Origin: CAADGY01 sp900696665 | GTDB taxonomy: Bacteria > Acidobacteriota > Terriglobia > Bryobacterales > Bryobacteraceae | Reading direction: 5' to 3' | Length of the DNA: 6,910 nucleotides | Assembly (NCBI GenBank): GCA_035063885.1 | Contig: JAPSFM010000172.1 | Location: 1-6,910, forward strand | Part shown: positions 1-6,105 of the stretch, one piece after another | Position numbering within the stretch: position 1 is the first letter of the stretch | Layout of the letters: each line of letters opens with the position of its first letter | Position numbers and translations under genes: made by a program | The notes under the pieces: model-generated | What the model saw: only the letters and a program-made list of their open reading frames with translations | Databases searched by the model: none | What the model was told of the DNA's origin: nothing

Positions 1-1143
1 GGCAAGACCTATGCCGTTTCAACCATCGTGAGCATTGGTGAGCGGCTGGAGAAGAAAGTCGTGCTGGCGGCGCCCACGGGCAAGGCCGCGAAACGCCTGG
101 AAGAGGTCGTCGGCCACGAGGCGAGCACGATTCACCGGTTGCTCGGCTTCAACGGGCACAGCTATGCGCGGGATGCTCTGAATCCGATCGAAGCCGACAT
201 CCTCGTGGTGGATGAAGTCTCGATGGTCGATGTGCCGCTCGCCTGGCGGTTGTTTCAGGCCGTTGCCCGCACGAAGACCGCCGTGGTCCTGGTGGGCGAT
301 CACAACCAGTTGCCGCCCGTGGGCCCGGGCAACCTCCTGCGGGACCTCGTGAAGTCCCACGCAATCCCGACGACGGTGCTCACGCGGATCATCCGCCAGG
401 CAGGCGTGCTCAAGGAGAACTCGACCGCCATTCTGTCGGGCGAAGTGCGTCCGACTGCCGAGGGACGGAACGGGCCGCGCCGGCCCTGGTACGTCATCGA
501 CCGCTTCAGTGACCGCGAGGACGTGCGCCGCATGCTGCTGCTTCTGTTTGAGGAAGTGCTCGCCGAACGGCTCGGCTATGACCTCGTGCGCGATGTGCAG
601 GTGCTGACGCCCACGCACAAGGGGCCGCTCGGCACCGTGGAGCTGAACCTCGCGCTCCAGCGGCTTCTCCAGAAGAAGCTCCATAGCTTCGACGTGCCCG
701 AGCTGTTGCCCGGCCACCGGCCCGCCTTTTATGCCGGCGACAAGGTGATTCAGACTCGCAACGACTACGAGCTGGGCGTCATGAACGGCGCCGTGGGCTA
801 CGTCGTCGAGGCCACGGACAAAGGCGCGCTGACGGTCGAGTTCGATGGATCGGTCGTCGAGATCGAGGCGGGCTCGGAGGCGGCCAGCCGTCTTCAGCTT
901 GCCTACGCTTGCTCGGTCCACAAGGTGCAGGGCTCGGAGTTTCCCTGCGCCATCGTGATCACTCACAAATCGCACTCCTTCATGCACCACCGCAATCTGC
1001 TCTACACGGCGGTGACACGAGCCAGGGAGTCCGTCATCCTGCTGGGCGACCGCTGGGGGATTGACAACTGCGCCGCCAAGCGCCAAGTGGACCGGCGCAA
1101 TACGTTCCTCTCCTTTCTGCTCGAACCGGAGGCGCGTCGATGA
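1..1143 (+). CDS. RecD2-like SF1B ATP-dependent DNA helicase, 5'-truncated by the window edge
   Basis: The reading frame is open from base 1, so the real start lies upstream; 380 residues are visible. The first three residues, GKT, are the end of a Walker A motif, so the N-terminal region is missing. Numbering visible residues from 1, SF1B helicase motifs follow in order: APTGKAAKR (24-32, motif Ia), VVDEVSM (69-75, Walker B), VGDHNQLPPV (98-107, motif III), a conserved VLTPTHKGPLG segment, VHKVQGSEF (306-314, motif V) and YTAVTRAR (335-342, motif VI with its arginine finger). This order and the wording of the motifs match the RecD/RecD2 (TraA/Dda-related) family, which translocate 5'-3' on single-stranded DNA and unwind duplexes using ATP. 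The stop overlaps the next start by ATGA, so it is translationally coupled to a primase-helicase. A role in replication or recombination of the element is inferred. The family call is firm; the exact subfamily is not, because the N-terminus is missing. Confidence 0.93.
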   Translation, partial: GKTYAVSTIVSIGERLEKKVVLAAPTGKAAKRLEEVVGHEASTIHRLLGFNGHSYARDALNPIEADILVVDEVSMVDVPLAWRLFQAVARTKTAVVLVGDHNQLPPVGPGNLLRDLVKSHAIPTTVLTRIIRQAGVLKENSTAILSGEVRPTAEGRNGPRRPWYVIDRFSDREDVRRMLLLLFEEVLAERLGYDLVRDVQVLTPTHKGPLGTVELNLALQRLLQKKLHSFDVPELLPGHRPAFYAGDKVIQTRNDYELGVMNGAVGYVVEATDKGALTVEFDGSVVEIEAGSEAASRLQLAYACSVHKVQGSEFPCAIVITHKSHSFMHHRNLLYTAVTRARESVILLGDRWGIDNCAAKRQVDRRNTFLSFLLEPEARR

Positions 1144-3866
1144 GCCGCAGAATCTATGTCCATTCCTACTACCGCCAGATCACCGATGTGGACATTGGCA
1201 CAATCGCCCGCGAGTTGCTCGGCGGACGCATCGAGCAGGAAACGCCGCGCACGCTGTTCTGCGATTGCCCGAATCACAAGAGCCAGTCGCGCCGCTCGCT
1301 CCACGTCATGCTCGACAAACAAGGCTGGTACTGCTTTGGTTGCGGCGTGGGCGGCGACGTGCTGCAACTGGTCGAGTTCGTCCGCTTTGGGGTGGTGACG
1401 CGCGGCCAGTCGGGGCCAATGCCGGAATCCCACCGCCAGGCGCGCGATTTTCTCGCCGCGCGTGCCGGGTTGCCGCCACTGGCTCAACTTGCTTCGACAT
1501 CACCCGAAGAGGCCGAAGCCGAGCACCATCTCACGTTGCGCGTGCGCGAGGCATTGACCGCCTTGGCGGAAATCTATCACCAGCGGCTCGTGACGAACAC
1601 CGAGGTCCTTTCGTGGTTCCGCGCCCAGTATGGCATCAGCGAGGAAATGATCGCGCGCCTGAAGATCGGCTACGCCGAGGAAGGAAGCCCAAGCGCCGCG
1701 CGTCTGCTCATGGAAGAGCCCCATTCCTTCACGCCGCGCGAGCTCACCGCCACTTCCGCCTTTCGCCCCACGGCCCAGGACGGCATCGTGCCGTTCTTCG
1801 ACCGCCGCATTGTGTTCCCGTACTGGAGCCGCGGCCATGTCGTGTTCCTGATCGGCCGCCGCACGCCGTGGACGCCCGACTGCGACTGGGAGAAGTCGAA
1901 GTACAAGAAGCTGGCCGTGCGCAACGACCGCAACCACGGCCACGTGGCGGCCTGCATCCGCAACGACGTGCTGTACAACGAGGACGTTCTGCTCACGCGG
2001 CCTGAGCGTGTCGTCATCACCGAGGGCGTGACGGATTGTATTTCGCTCATGGAGCATGGATTCGCGGCCGTCTCGCCCGTCACCGTGCAGATTCGCGAGG
2101 CCGACTGGGAGCGGCTGCTGCCGAAGCTCGCCGGCGTGAAGACCGTGTACATCTGCCAGGACAACGAAGTGTCCGAGGCGGGGCTACACGGGGCGATGAA
2201 GACGGCCCGGCGGCTGGCCGGGCACGGGATTCAGACGCGCGTGGCGGTGCTGCCGCTTGGCGACAAGCAGATCGCCGCGCGAGCCAGGCTCAGCGAACTT
2301 CCGGGAAATGCTCCGGAAGTCGATATGCTCCGAGCTGATGCGAAAATCGACGTCAACGAGTTCTTCGCCTCGGGCAAGACCGCGGCTGATTTTGAAGCCA
2401 TCCTGGCCGCAGCGCTAACGCCGCTCGAGATAGCCATTGCGAAGCTGCGGCCGGATGCCCAGGACTTGGCGAGGCTGCTCGATCCGATCCTGGCCGAGGT
2501 TCATCAACTCGATCCGATCGAGCAACCGCGCTATCTGAAGCTCATTCAGGACAAGTGCGGCAAAGGCCGTCTCCCCATCTCGGCCTTGCGCCAACAGATG
2601 AAGGTCGTTCGGATCGACACCGCGCGAGGAGGCAAGGGACGGCGCTCCGGCGCGCAGCCGTTGCGGGCAGTCCATCCCGGAGGAGCTTCCTGGCGCAACG
2701 ATCTTCTGTTGAACCTCAACGGCACCGTCAAACCCGTGTTGGCCAACGCGATCACCGCGCTGCGTGGGGCCGAGGAGTGGTCCGGCGCGCTGGCCTACAA
2801 CGAGTTCGCCAACTGCACCGTGCTCCGCAAGCCCGCACCCTGGATGAAGCCCGGTGTGGATATCCACGAGGAATGGACCCCGAACCACGACGTGCTCGCC
2901 ACCGAATGGCTGCACCACCAGGGCATCTTCGTCTCGGTCGATGTGACGGGCCAGGCCATTGAAGCCGTGGCGCGGGAGTGCCCCTTCCATCCCGTGCGGA
3001 CCTATCTCAAGGAACTCACTTGGGATGGAGTCTCGCGCCTGGAATCGTGGCTCTCCGAATACCTCGGCGTGGATCCTTCGCCGTATGCGGCGGCGGTCGG
3101 ATCGCGCTGGATGATCTCGGCCGTGGCGCGCGTGTTCGAGCCCGGCGCGAAGGCCGACTGCTGCCTGATTCTCGAAGGCGAACAGGGCATCCGGAAATCG
3201 ACTGCCTTGCGCATCCTGGCTGAGCCGTGGTTCACGGACGAGATCGCCGATCTGGGCTCGAAGGACGCCGCGCTGCAAACCCGGGGCGTGTGGGTGATCG
3301 AGATCGCCGAACTCGATTCGATGTCGCGTTCCGAAGTGGGCAGGATCAAGGCCTTTATGAGCCGTGCCGTCGACCGCTTTCGGCCGCCTTATGGGAAGCG
3401 CCTGATCACCTCTCCGCGTCAATGCGTCTTCGCCGGCAGCGTGAATCACGGAACGTACCTGCGGGATGAAACGGGCGGACGCCGTTTCTGGCCGGTCGAG
3501 TGCAAAGCCGAGGTGATCGATACGGACGGTCTCGCTGTGATTCGGGATCAGTTGTGGGCCGAGGCCACTTACCTCTACTTCGAGGGCAAGCCGTGGTGGC
3601 TCGATTCGGTATCGCTCAATCGCGAGGCGGCCGAAGAACAAGCCGAACGCTACGAGGGTGATCCCTGGGACGAATTGATCCTCCGGTGGGTCGATGGCCG
3701 GGAGTCGGTCTCGATCCCGGAGATCCTGACGCATTGCATTGAGAAGAAGACCGACATGTGGACCCAGATGGACCGCAACCGGGTGGCGAGGTGCCTGAAG
3801 GCGAACGGGTGGAAACGGTTTTACGCCCGAGAGGGTGGGCGGCGCGAATGGAGGTTCCGGCGTTGA
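1140..3866 (+). CDS. Primase-helicase: CHC2 zinc finger, TOPRIM, and VapE-type P-loop ATPase
   Basis: This 908-aa protein appears to combine primer synthesis and DNA unwinding for replication of a phage or phage-like element. Residues 41-73 form a CHC2 zinc finger (CPNH at 43-46 and CFGC at 65-68). A TOPRIM domain follows, with VVITEGVTD at 291-299 (catalytic Glu295) and the acidic CQDNE at 339-343. The C-terminal part matches the virulence-associated protein E family: Walker A GEQGIRKST (680-688), Walker B-like WVIEIAELD (718-726), and a conserved NHGTYLRDETGGRRFWP segment (769-785). The last 70 residues (IPEILTHC, then RVARCLKANGWKRF and a basic tail) look like the winged helix ending many VapE proteins and could bind DNA. 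The ATG start lies in the ATGA overlap with the upstream helicase gene. The iteron-like array begins at the base after its stop. Domain calls are direct reading; origin binding is inferred by analogy with phage P4 alpha protein. Confidence 0.94.
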   Translation: MSRRIYVHSYYRQITDVDIGTIARELLGGRIEQETPRTLFCDCPNHKSQSRRSLHVMLDKQGWYCFGCGVGGDVLQLVEFVRFGVVTRGQSGPMPESHRQARDFLAARAGLPPLAQLASTSPEEAEAEHHLTLRVREALTALAEIYHQRLVTNTEVLSWFRAQYGISEEMIARLKIGYAEEGSPSAARLLMEEPHSFTPRELTATSAFRPTAQDGIVPFFDRRIVFPYWSRGHVVFLIGRRTPWTPDCDWEKSKYKKLAVRNDRNHGHVAACIRNDVLYNEDVLLTRPERVVITEGVTDCISLMEHGFAAVSPVTVQIREADWERLLPKLAGVKTVYICQDNEVSEAGLHGAMKTARRLAGHGIQTRVAVLPLGDKQIAARARLSELPGNAPEVDMLRADAKIDVNEFFASGKTAADFEAILAAALTPLEIAIAKLRPDAQDLARLLDPILAEVHQLDPIEQPRYLKLIQDKCGKGRLPISALRQQMKVVRIDTARGGKGRRSGAQPLRAVHPGGASWRNDLLLNLNGTVKPVLANAITALRGAEEWSGALAYNEFANCTVLRKPAPWMKPGVDIHEEWTPNHDVLATEWLHHQGIFVSVDVTGQAIEAVARECPFHPVRTYLKELTWDGVSRLESWLSEYLGVDPSPYAAAVGSRWMISAVARVFEPGAKADCCLILEGEQGIRKSTALRILAEPWFTDEIADLGSKDAALQTRGVWVIEIAELDSMSRSEVGRIKAFMSRAVDRFRPPYGKRLITSPRQCVFAGSVNHGTYLRDETGGRRFWPVECKAEVIDTDGLAVIRDQLWAEATYLYFEGKPWWLDSVSLNREAAEEQAERYEGDPWDELILRWVDGRESVSIPEILTHCIEKKTDMWTQMDRNRVARCLKANGWKRFYAREGGRREWRFRR

Positions 3867-3884
3867 GGTGCACGTGGTGCACGA

Positions 3885-3908
3885 GGTTCACGTCTAGGTT
3901 CACGTCTA
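3885..3908 (+). repeat. Exact tandem duplication of a 12-bp iteron unit
   Basis: GGTTCACGTCTA occurs twice back to back (3885-3896 and 3897-3908) with no mismatch. It is the longest exact direct repeat noticed in the array and shows that the full recognition unit probably extends past the 9-bp core to GGTTCACGTCT. The same CT extension appears after the copies at 3961, 4123 and 4153. Confidence 0.9.
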
Positions 3909-4011
3909 TGTGCGCATGTATCCACTTGATACGGAACCGCTTACCAGCTTAGGTGCACGTGGTTCACGTCTCCTGCTGTTAATTGTCTAGGAAAAATGCA
4001 CACGAAAAATA

Positions 4012-4017
4012 AGGGGG
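4012..4017 (+). promoter_or_regulatory. Ribosome binding site supporting the GTG start at 4025
   Basis: AGGGGG lies 7 nt before GTG at 4025, a good Shine-Dalgarno spacing. The nearby ATG at 4023 is followed at once by TGA, and the ATG at 4030 is in another frame, so neither begins this gene. This site is the main reason for keeping the long N-terminus that runs through the iterons, rather than starting at the internal ATG at 4112. Confidence 0.65.
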
Positions 4018-4024
4018 AAAGAAT

Positions 4025-4786
4025 GTGAATGCATTTGCGTATAGAAAAGGAGAGAACCCCCGTGCACCCGGTGAACCACGTGAACCTAAATCGCCAAGCC
4101 ATGTAGAATCAATGGCTTATGGGGTTCATGTCTCCGGCCGAGACGTGAACCAGGTTCACGTCTTTCCGTGCACCACTCTGTTCGTCTCGACAAGCCTGGA
4201 CACCTGGACCACGGGACAGCCGGAAAGCTTCGCCCGCGACGTTCAGATCAACGACACAGCCTACCGCCGGCTCGATCCCGAATACTACGCCTGGCTCCGC
4301 TCGCGAATGAACCTGGCGAAACTGGCCGCCAACGCGGGGCGGCTCAACCCGGACGCGTTTGACGAATTGCGGCAGAAGTTCAACGCCGTGCACGAGTGGG
4401 CTGTGGCTCACTTCGGTGAGGACTCGCTGCGCGAAGCCGCTCGCGATCTCGACACGCGCAACTACACGCCGCCCGTCGTCGAACAGAAAAGGCCCGATCG
4501 CACTGCGCGCGCCACCGGGAACTCCACGACAGAAGCCGTGGCCATGGTCGATGCGATCCGGGACCAAGCCCTCGCGCTGGGCTGGACGATGGAAAGCCTG
4601 TACGGGACGGGCGGATCGCCGCGTGGGCTGTTTGGAAATGCCTGTGGGCTGGCACACCTGCTCCAAGCCACCTACCGAATTGGCGAGGTCACGCGGCAAT
4701 CGATCGAGATCATCCTTCCCAATGGGGTGCGCCAGCGCTTCTACAACCCGGACGTCGAGCAGCCCTGGATACGGCGGGTCCGGTAG
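4025..4786 (+). CDS. Hypothetical protein, 253 aa, whose 5' end overlaps the iteron array
   Basis: I do not recognise this protein. The start is GTG with a good Shine-Dalgarno. The first 55 or so residues look non-globular and are partly dictated by the iterons: the reverse 9-mers at 4061-4087 read as tripeptides RAP-GEP-REP, and the palindrome encodes part of RDVNQVHVF. From about residue 65 the sequence looks like an ordinary folded protein, with helical segments around LDPEYYAWLRSRMNLAKLAA and DELRQKFNAVHEWAVAHF. A linker rich in Pro, Arg and Thr (about 148-168) leads to a second part (VAMVDAIRDQALALGWTMESLY, then GNACGLAHLL) that ends in IEIILPNGVRQRFYNPD. No membrane segment, signal peptide or catalytic motif is evident. 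An in-frame ATG at 4112 is an alternative start that would still include the palindrome. Its place beside a candidate origin suggests a replication or control role, but this is only positional. Confidence 0.8.
   Translation: MNAFAYRKGENPRAPGEPREPKSPSHVESMAYGVHVSGRDVNQVHVFPCTTLFVSTSLDTWTTGQPESFARDVQINDTAYRRLDPEYYAWLRSRMNLAKLAANAGRLNPDAFDELRQKFNAVHEWAVAHFGEDSLREAARDLDTRNYTPPVVEQKRPDRTARATGNSTTEAVAMVDAIRDQALALGWTMESLYGTGGSPRGLFGNACGLAHLLQATYRIGEVTRQSIEIILPNGVRQRFYNPDVEQPWIRRVR
4141..4163. repeat. Perfect 11-bp-arm palindrome made of two head-to-head iterons
   Basis: The arms are AGACGTGAACC (4141-4151) and GGTTCACGTCT (4153-4163), exact reverse complements around a single A at 4152. It is built from one reverse and one forward iteron, and lies inside the 5' coding part of the 253-aa gene. 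Such a site suits a dimeric DNA-binding protein. Paired or inverted iterons are often operators for the replication gene or copy-control sites, but here the role is inferred. Confidence 0.85.
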
Positions 4787-4971
4787 CTGCGGCATTTCGA
4801 TTGGACAATTTCGACCTCTCGTGAGTATCTATTACCGGAAGCGCAGTTCGGGCCGCCAAATGCGAAGCAACGGCGACGAGGGCGAATCCACCCGAAAGCT
4901 CGGCCGAGCGATGGGACGCTCGCTAATCCCTTTCCCTTCTATCCCCCACCAGACGACTTGTATTCGCAGGC
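4787..4971. other. Non-coding gap of 185 bp with no recognised element
   Basis: Between the 253-aa gene and the 105-aa gene I see no convincing ORF in the + frame. One + frame stays open here only as the tail of a shadow of the preceding gene. The end of the gap (about 4921-4955) is pyrimidine-rich, which lowers the chance of coding. No iteron copy, strong hairpin or clear -35/-10 pair was found. It may carry the leader of the downstream gene. Confidence 0.5.
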
Positions 4972-5289
4972 ATGACTCGGGAGATTCCGATGTATTCGGC
5001 CGACGGCCGTTCTCTGGGCTTTCGCTCGCTGGACTCTGCGCGCCGTCTGATCGCGAATGGTTTCGTCGAAGCCGTCTACGGGCGCAAGGGCCACTTGAAG
5101 GCGATCCATGCGAAGCAGCCAGACGGCGCCTCGGCCATTACCACGCGAGTGCCCACCGGAACTCGCTACAGCTTCCGGGAGCGGCTCGACAACGGAACTG
5201 TCGCCTGGCGGCTGAAGCGCCTCGGCAAGGGCGATGAACTCCGGCCGGTCTTCCTCACAGTGGTGAGCGACTGCCTGGTGAAATCGTGA
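4972..5289 (+). CDS. Small conserved-looking hypothetical protein, 105 aa
   Basis: The function is unknown. The protein is a compact soluble polypeptide without membrane segments. It has a YSADGRSLGFRSLDSARRLI start, a basic central YGRKGHLKAI stretch, a TGTRYSFRERLDNGTVAWRL segment and a hydrophobic FLTVVSDCLV end. The mix of beta-prone and basic segments would suit a small nucleic-acid-associated protein, but no named fold can be assigned. I have the impression of similar small proteins in Acidobacteriota-type genomes, which I cannot verify here. Two starts compete. ATG 4972 gives MTREIPMYSAD with a weak upstream Shine-Dalgarno. ATG 4990 has GGGAG at 4979-4983 at 6-nt spacing and would give 99 aa. 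I keep the longer form because REIPMY looks part of the first beta strand. A palindrome begins 4 nt after the stop. Confidence 0.75.
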   Translation: MTREIPMYSADGRSLGFRSLDSARRLIANGFVEAVYGRKGHLKAIHAKQPDGASAITTRVPTGTRYSFRERLDNGTVAWRLKRLGKGDELRPVFLTVVSDCLVKS

Positions 5290-5292
5290 GGG

Positions 5293-5315
5293 CATCTGAG
5301 GAAATTCCTCAGATG
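5293..5315. repeat. Perfect 11-bp-arm palindrome just after the 105-aa gene
   Basis: CATCTGAGGAA (5293-5303) and TTCCTCAGATG (5305-5315) are exact reverse complements around one A. It starts 4 nt after the stop of the 105-aa gene. As RNA it could form a 10-bp hairpin with a 3-nt loop, but what follows is GGTCCTTCCC, not a T run, so it is not a standard intrinsic terminator. An operator for a dimeric regulator, or a 3'-end stabilising hairpin, are both possible. Its sequence is unrelated to the iterons. Confidence 0.8.
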
Positions 5316-5388
5316 GGTCCTTCCCGGGCCTCGCCTGCGGCGGGTGTGTCGATTGCACGCTGCGGTTAGCGCCAGGGGCAAAAACCAG

Positions 5389-5418
5389 GTTGACGCGAGT
5401 TGACGCGGGTTGATGCAA
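5389..5418 (+). repeat. Three tandem 10-bp repeats (GTTGACGCG type)
   Basis: GTTGACGCGA (5389-5398), GTTGACGCGG (5399-5408) and GTTGATGCAA (5409-5418) follow without gaps; the third copy differs from the first at two positions. The pitch is close to one helical turn, so a protein bound to each copy would sit on the same DNA face. Each unit also contains a TTGA(C/T)G resembling a -35 box. The copies lie outside any supported gene. A regulator-binding array is inferred. Confidence 0.75.
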
Positions 5419-5566
5419 GTGGTTGCTACTGAACCTGTTACCCCGTCACCCTACCCGGCCGCAGCGGTTGACAGGCGGCCAGGACCGAGAACCTGCCGCC
5501 GGCGATGAGCATTCAGCCCGTCCACACCGTGACGGGCCAACCTTTCTGATCCAAATCCAACCTTCG

Positions 5567-5573
5567 AAGGGAG
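5567..5573 (+). promoter_or_regulatory. Ribosome binding site deciding the ATG start at 5585
   Basis: AAGGGAG lies 11 nt before ATG at 5585, within an A-rich leader. It supports starting the 145-aa protein here, rather than at the in-frame upstream codon at 5423, which would add 54 Pro/Arg-rich residues with no ribosome binding site. Confidence 0.75.
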
Positions 5574-5584
5574 AACAAACAATC

Positions 5585-6022
5585 ATGCCTGAAGTCGCCA
5601 CGCCGAACCAGGCCGAACGCGAGTTCGAGACCGGGACGGACGAATCGTTCAAGAACACGAGCGCTACCGCTGGCGCAGCCCACAGCGAAAACCAGCGCGT
5701 GACGTTCGCCAACATCAAGCGCACCTATGACGTCTACCAGGACCTGGACATCCAGGCCGCGCGCCAGGCGCTGACCGAGCAGACGCGGTTGAACCAGATC
5801 GCTTCGCAGGCACTGCAGAACGCGGTCGAAACGGCGAACCTGGTGTCGAAGCAGGCCGTGCGCCACGGCGACATCGCCATCGACGGCCAGTGGAATCCCG
5901 TGCAGCAGGGCGCGGGTGACACGCTCACTGCGCGGGCGGTTTCGATCGACGACGTCTCGCTCAAGGCCATCGGCGCGGTGGTTGCCGCGGCTGTGGCTGA
6001 TGCGCTTGCCAACCGCAAGTAG
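5585..6022 (+). CDS. Hypothetical helical protein, 145 aa
   Basis: The function is not recognised. The N-terminal 38 or so residues are polar and low in hydrophobics (Glu, Thr, Ser, Asn, Ala rich) and are probably disordered. Residues about 39-98 look like long amphipathic helices (FANIKRTYDVYQDLDIQAAR, then TRLNQIASQALQNAVETANL), which could form a coiled coil or helical bundle. After a Gly-rich turn (QQGAGDT, about 107-113) the chain ends in an Ala-rich helix, AIGAVVAAAVADALANRK. This end is too short and interrupted to call a membrane anchor with confidence. Small helical, Ala-rich proteins like this occur among phage accessory and virion proteins, and the order of repeats recalls R-body-type Reb proteins only loosely. 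The ATG has a good Shine-Dalgarno. A strong terminator starts 22 nt after the stop, so this gene closes its transcription unit. Confidence 0.82.
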   Translation: MPEVATPNQAEREFETGTDESFKNTSATAGAAHSENQRVTFANIKRTYDVYQDLDIQAARQALTEQTRLNQIASQALQNAVETANLVSKQAVRHGDIAIDGQWNPVQQGAGDTLTARAVSIDDVSLKAIGAVVAAAVADALANRK

Positions 6023-6044
6023 TCTTTCTCCTCCAGGCGCAGGA

Positions 6045-6086
6045 AGGGGCGGTTCCGCACTCCGACGCGGGGCCGCCCCTCTTTTT
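6045..6086 (+). terminator. Strong intrinsic (rho-independent) terminator
   Basis: The left arm AGGGGCGGTTCCGC (6045-6058) and right arm GCGGGGCCGCCCCT (6067-6080) pair along 14 bp, including two G-U wobbles, around the 8-nt loop ACTCCGAC. The stem is followed by C and five Ts (6082-6086). It lies just after the 145-aa gene and should end transcription from the left. Confidence 0.88.
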
Positions 6087-6105
6087 CACACGAAGGTGAA
6101 CTCTC

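Larger units (their letters stand above)
3867..4174. other. Candidate replication origin: iteron array around an AT-rich core
   Basis: Thirteen copies of a 9-bp unit, GGTTCACGT or GGTGCACGT with small variations, lie within 308 bp. Forward copies start at 3867, 3876, 3885, 3897, 3952, 3961, 4123 and 4153. Reverse copies start at 4060, 4069, 4078, 4143 and 4166. The triplets 3867-3893 (forward) and 4060-4086 (reverse) have an exact 9-bp pitch and face each other across an AT-rich core; 3981-4050 is about 36% GC by hand count, against clearly GC-rich flanks. Opposed direct-repeat arrays next to an AT-rich stretch, touching a replication-protein gene, are typical of iteron origins. Origin function is inferred; the repeats are directly seen. 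A regulatory array controlling the downstream gene is the main alternative. Confidence 0.7.
5290..5584. other. Non-coding control region between the 105-aa and 145-aa genes
   Basis: This stretch of about 295 bp holds a palindrome (5293-5315), a short A run (5380-5384), three 10-bp tandem repeats (5389-5418) and the ribosome binding site of the next gene (5567-5573). The frame of the next gene stays open back to 5423, but the upstream residues are Pro/Arg-rich and have no start with a Shine-Dalgarno. A TTGACA hexamer at 5468-5473 has no matching -10 box. I regard the region as a leader or regulatory interval. Confidence 0.55.

Noticed and set aside
19..1086. Long antisense ORF (355 codons) opposite the helicase gene
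   Set aside because: The + strand frame carries a full ordered set of SF1B helicase motifs. The antisense product has low-complexity His/Arg/Ala-rich composition typical of reverse shadows in GC-rich DNA.
1061..2005. + strand ORF of 314 codons overlapping the primase part
   Set aside because: It is an Arg/Pro/Ala-rich out-of-frame shadow; the CHC2 finger is in the other frame.
2415..3734. Antisense ORF of 439 codons opposite the primase-helicase
   Set aside because: It mirrors the codon pattern of a gene with clear Walker A and VapE motifs, and its translation shows no recognisable domain.
3926..3954. Promoter with TTGATA and a TTAGGT -10 inside the iteron region
   Set aside because: The -10 match is poor. 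A promoter for the 253-aa gene may exist in the AT-rich core but cannot be supported from sequence alone.
3867..4174. CRISPR array
   Set aside because: The units are 9-12 bp, occur in both orientations, and have no regular spacers; they fit iterons, not CRISPR repeats.
4359..5237. + strand ORF of 292 codons bridging the 253-aa and 105-aa genes
   Set aside because: The product is Arg/Ser/Pro-rich without structure, and overlaps two better-supported frames over most of its length.
5468..5490. Promoter with a TTGACA -35 box
   Set aside because: No -10-like hexamer follows at 16-18 nt; the downstream sequence is GC-rich.
5423..5584. N-terminal extension of the 145-aa protein to 5423
   Set aside because: It is Pro/Arg-rich, lacks a ribosome binding site, and the ATG at 5585 has a clear Shine-Dalgarno.
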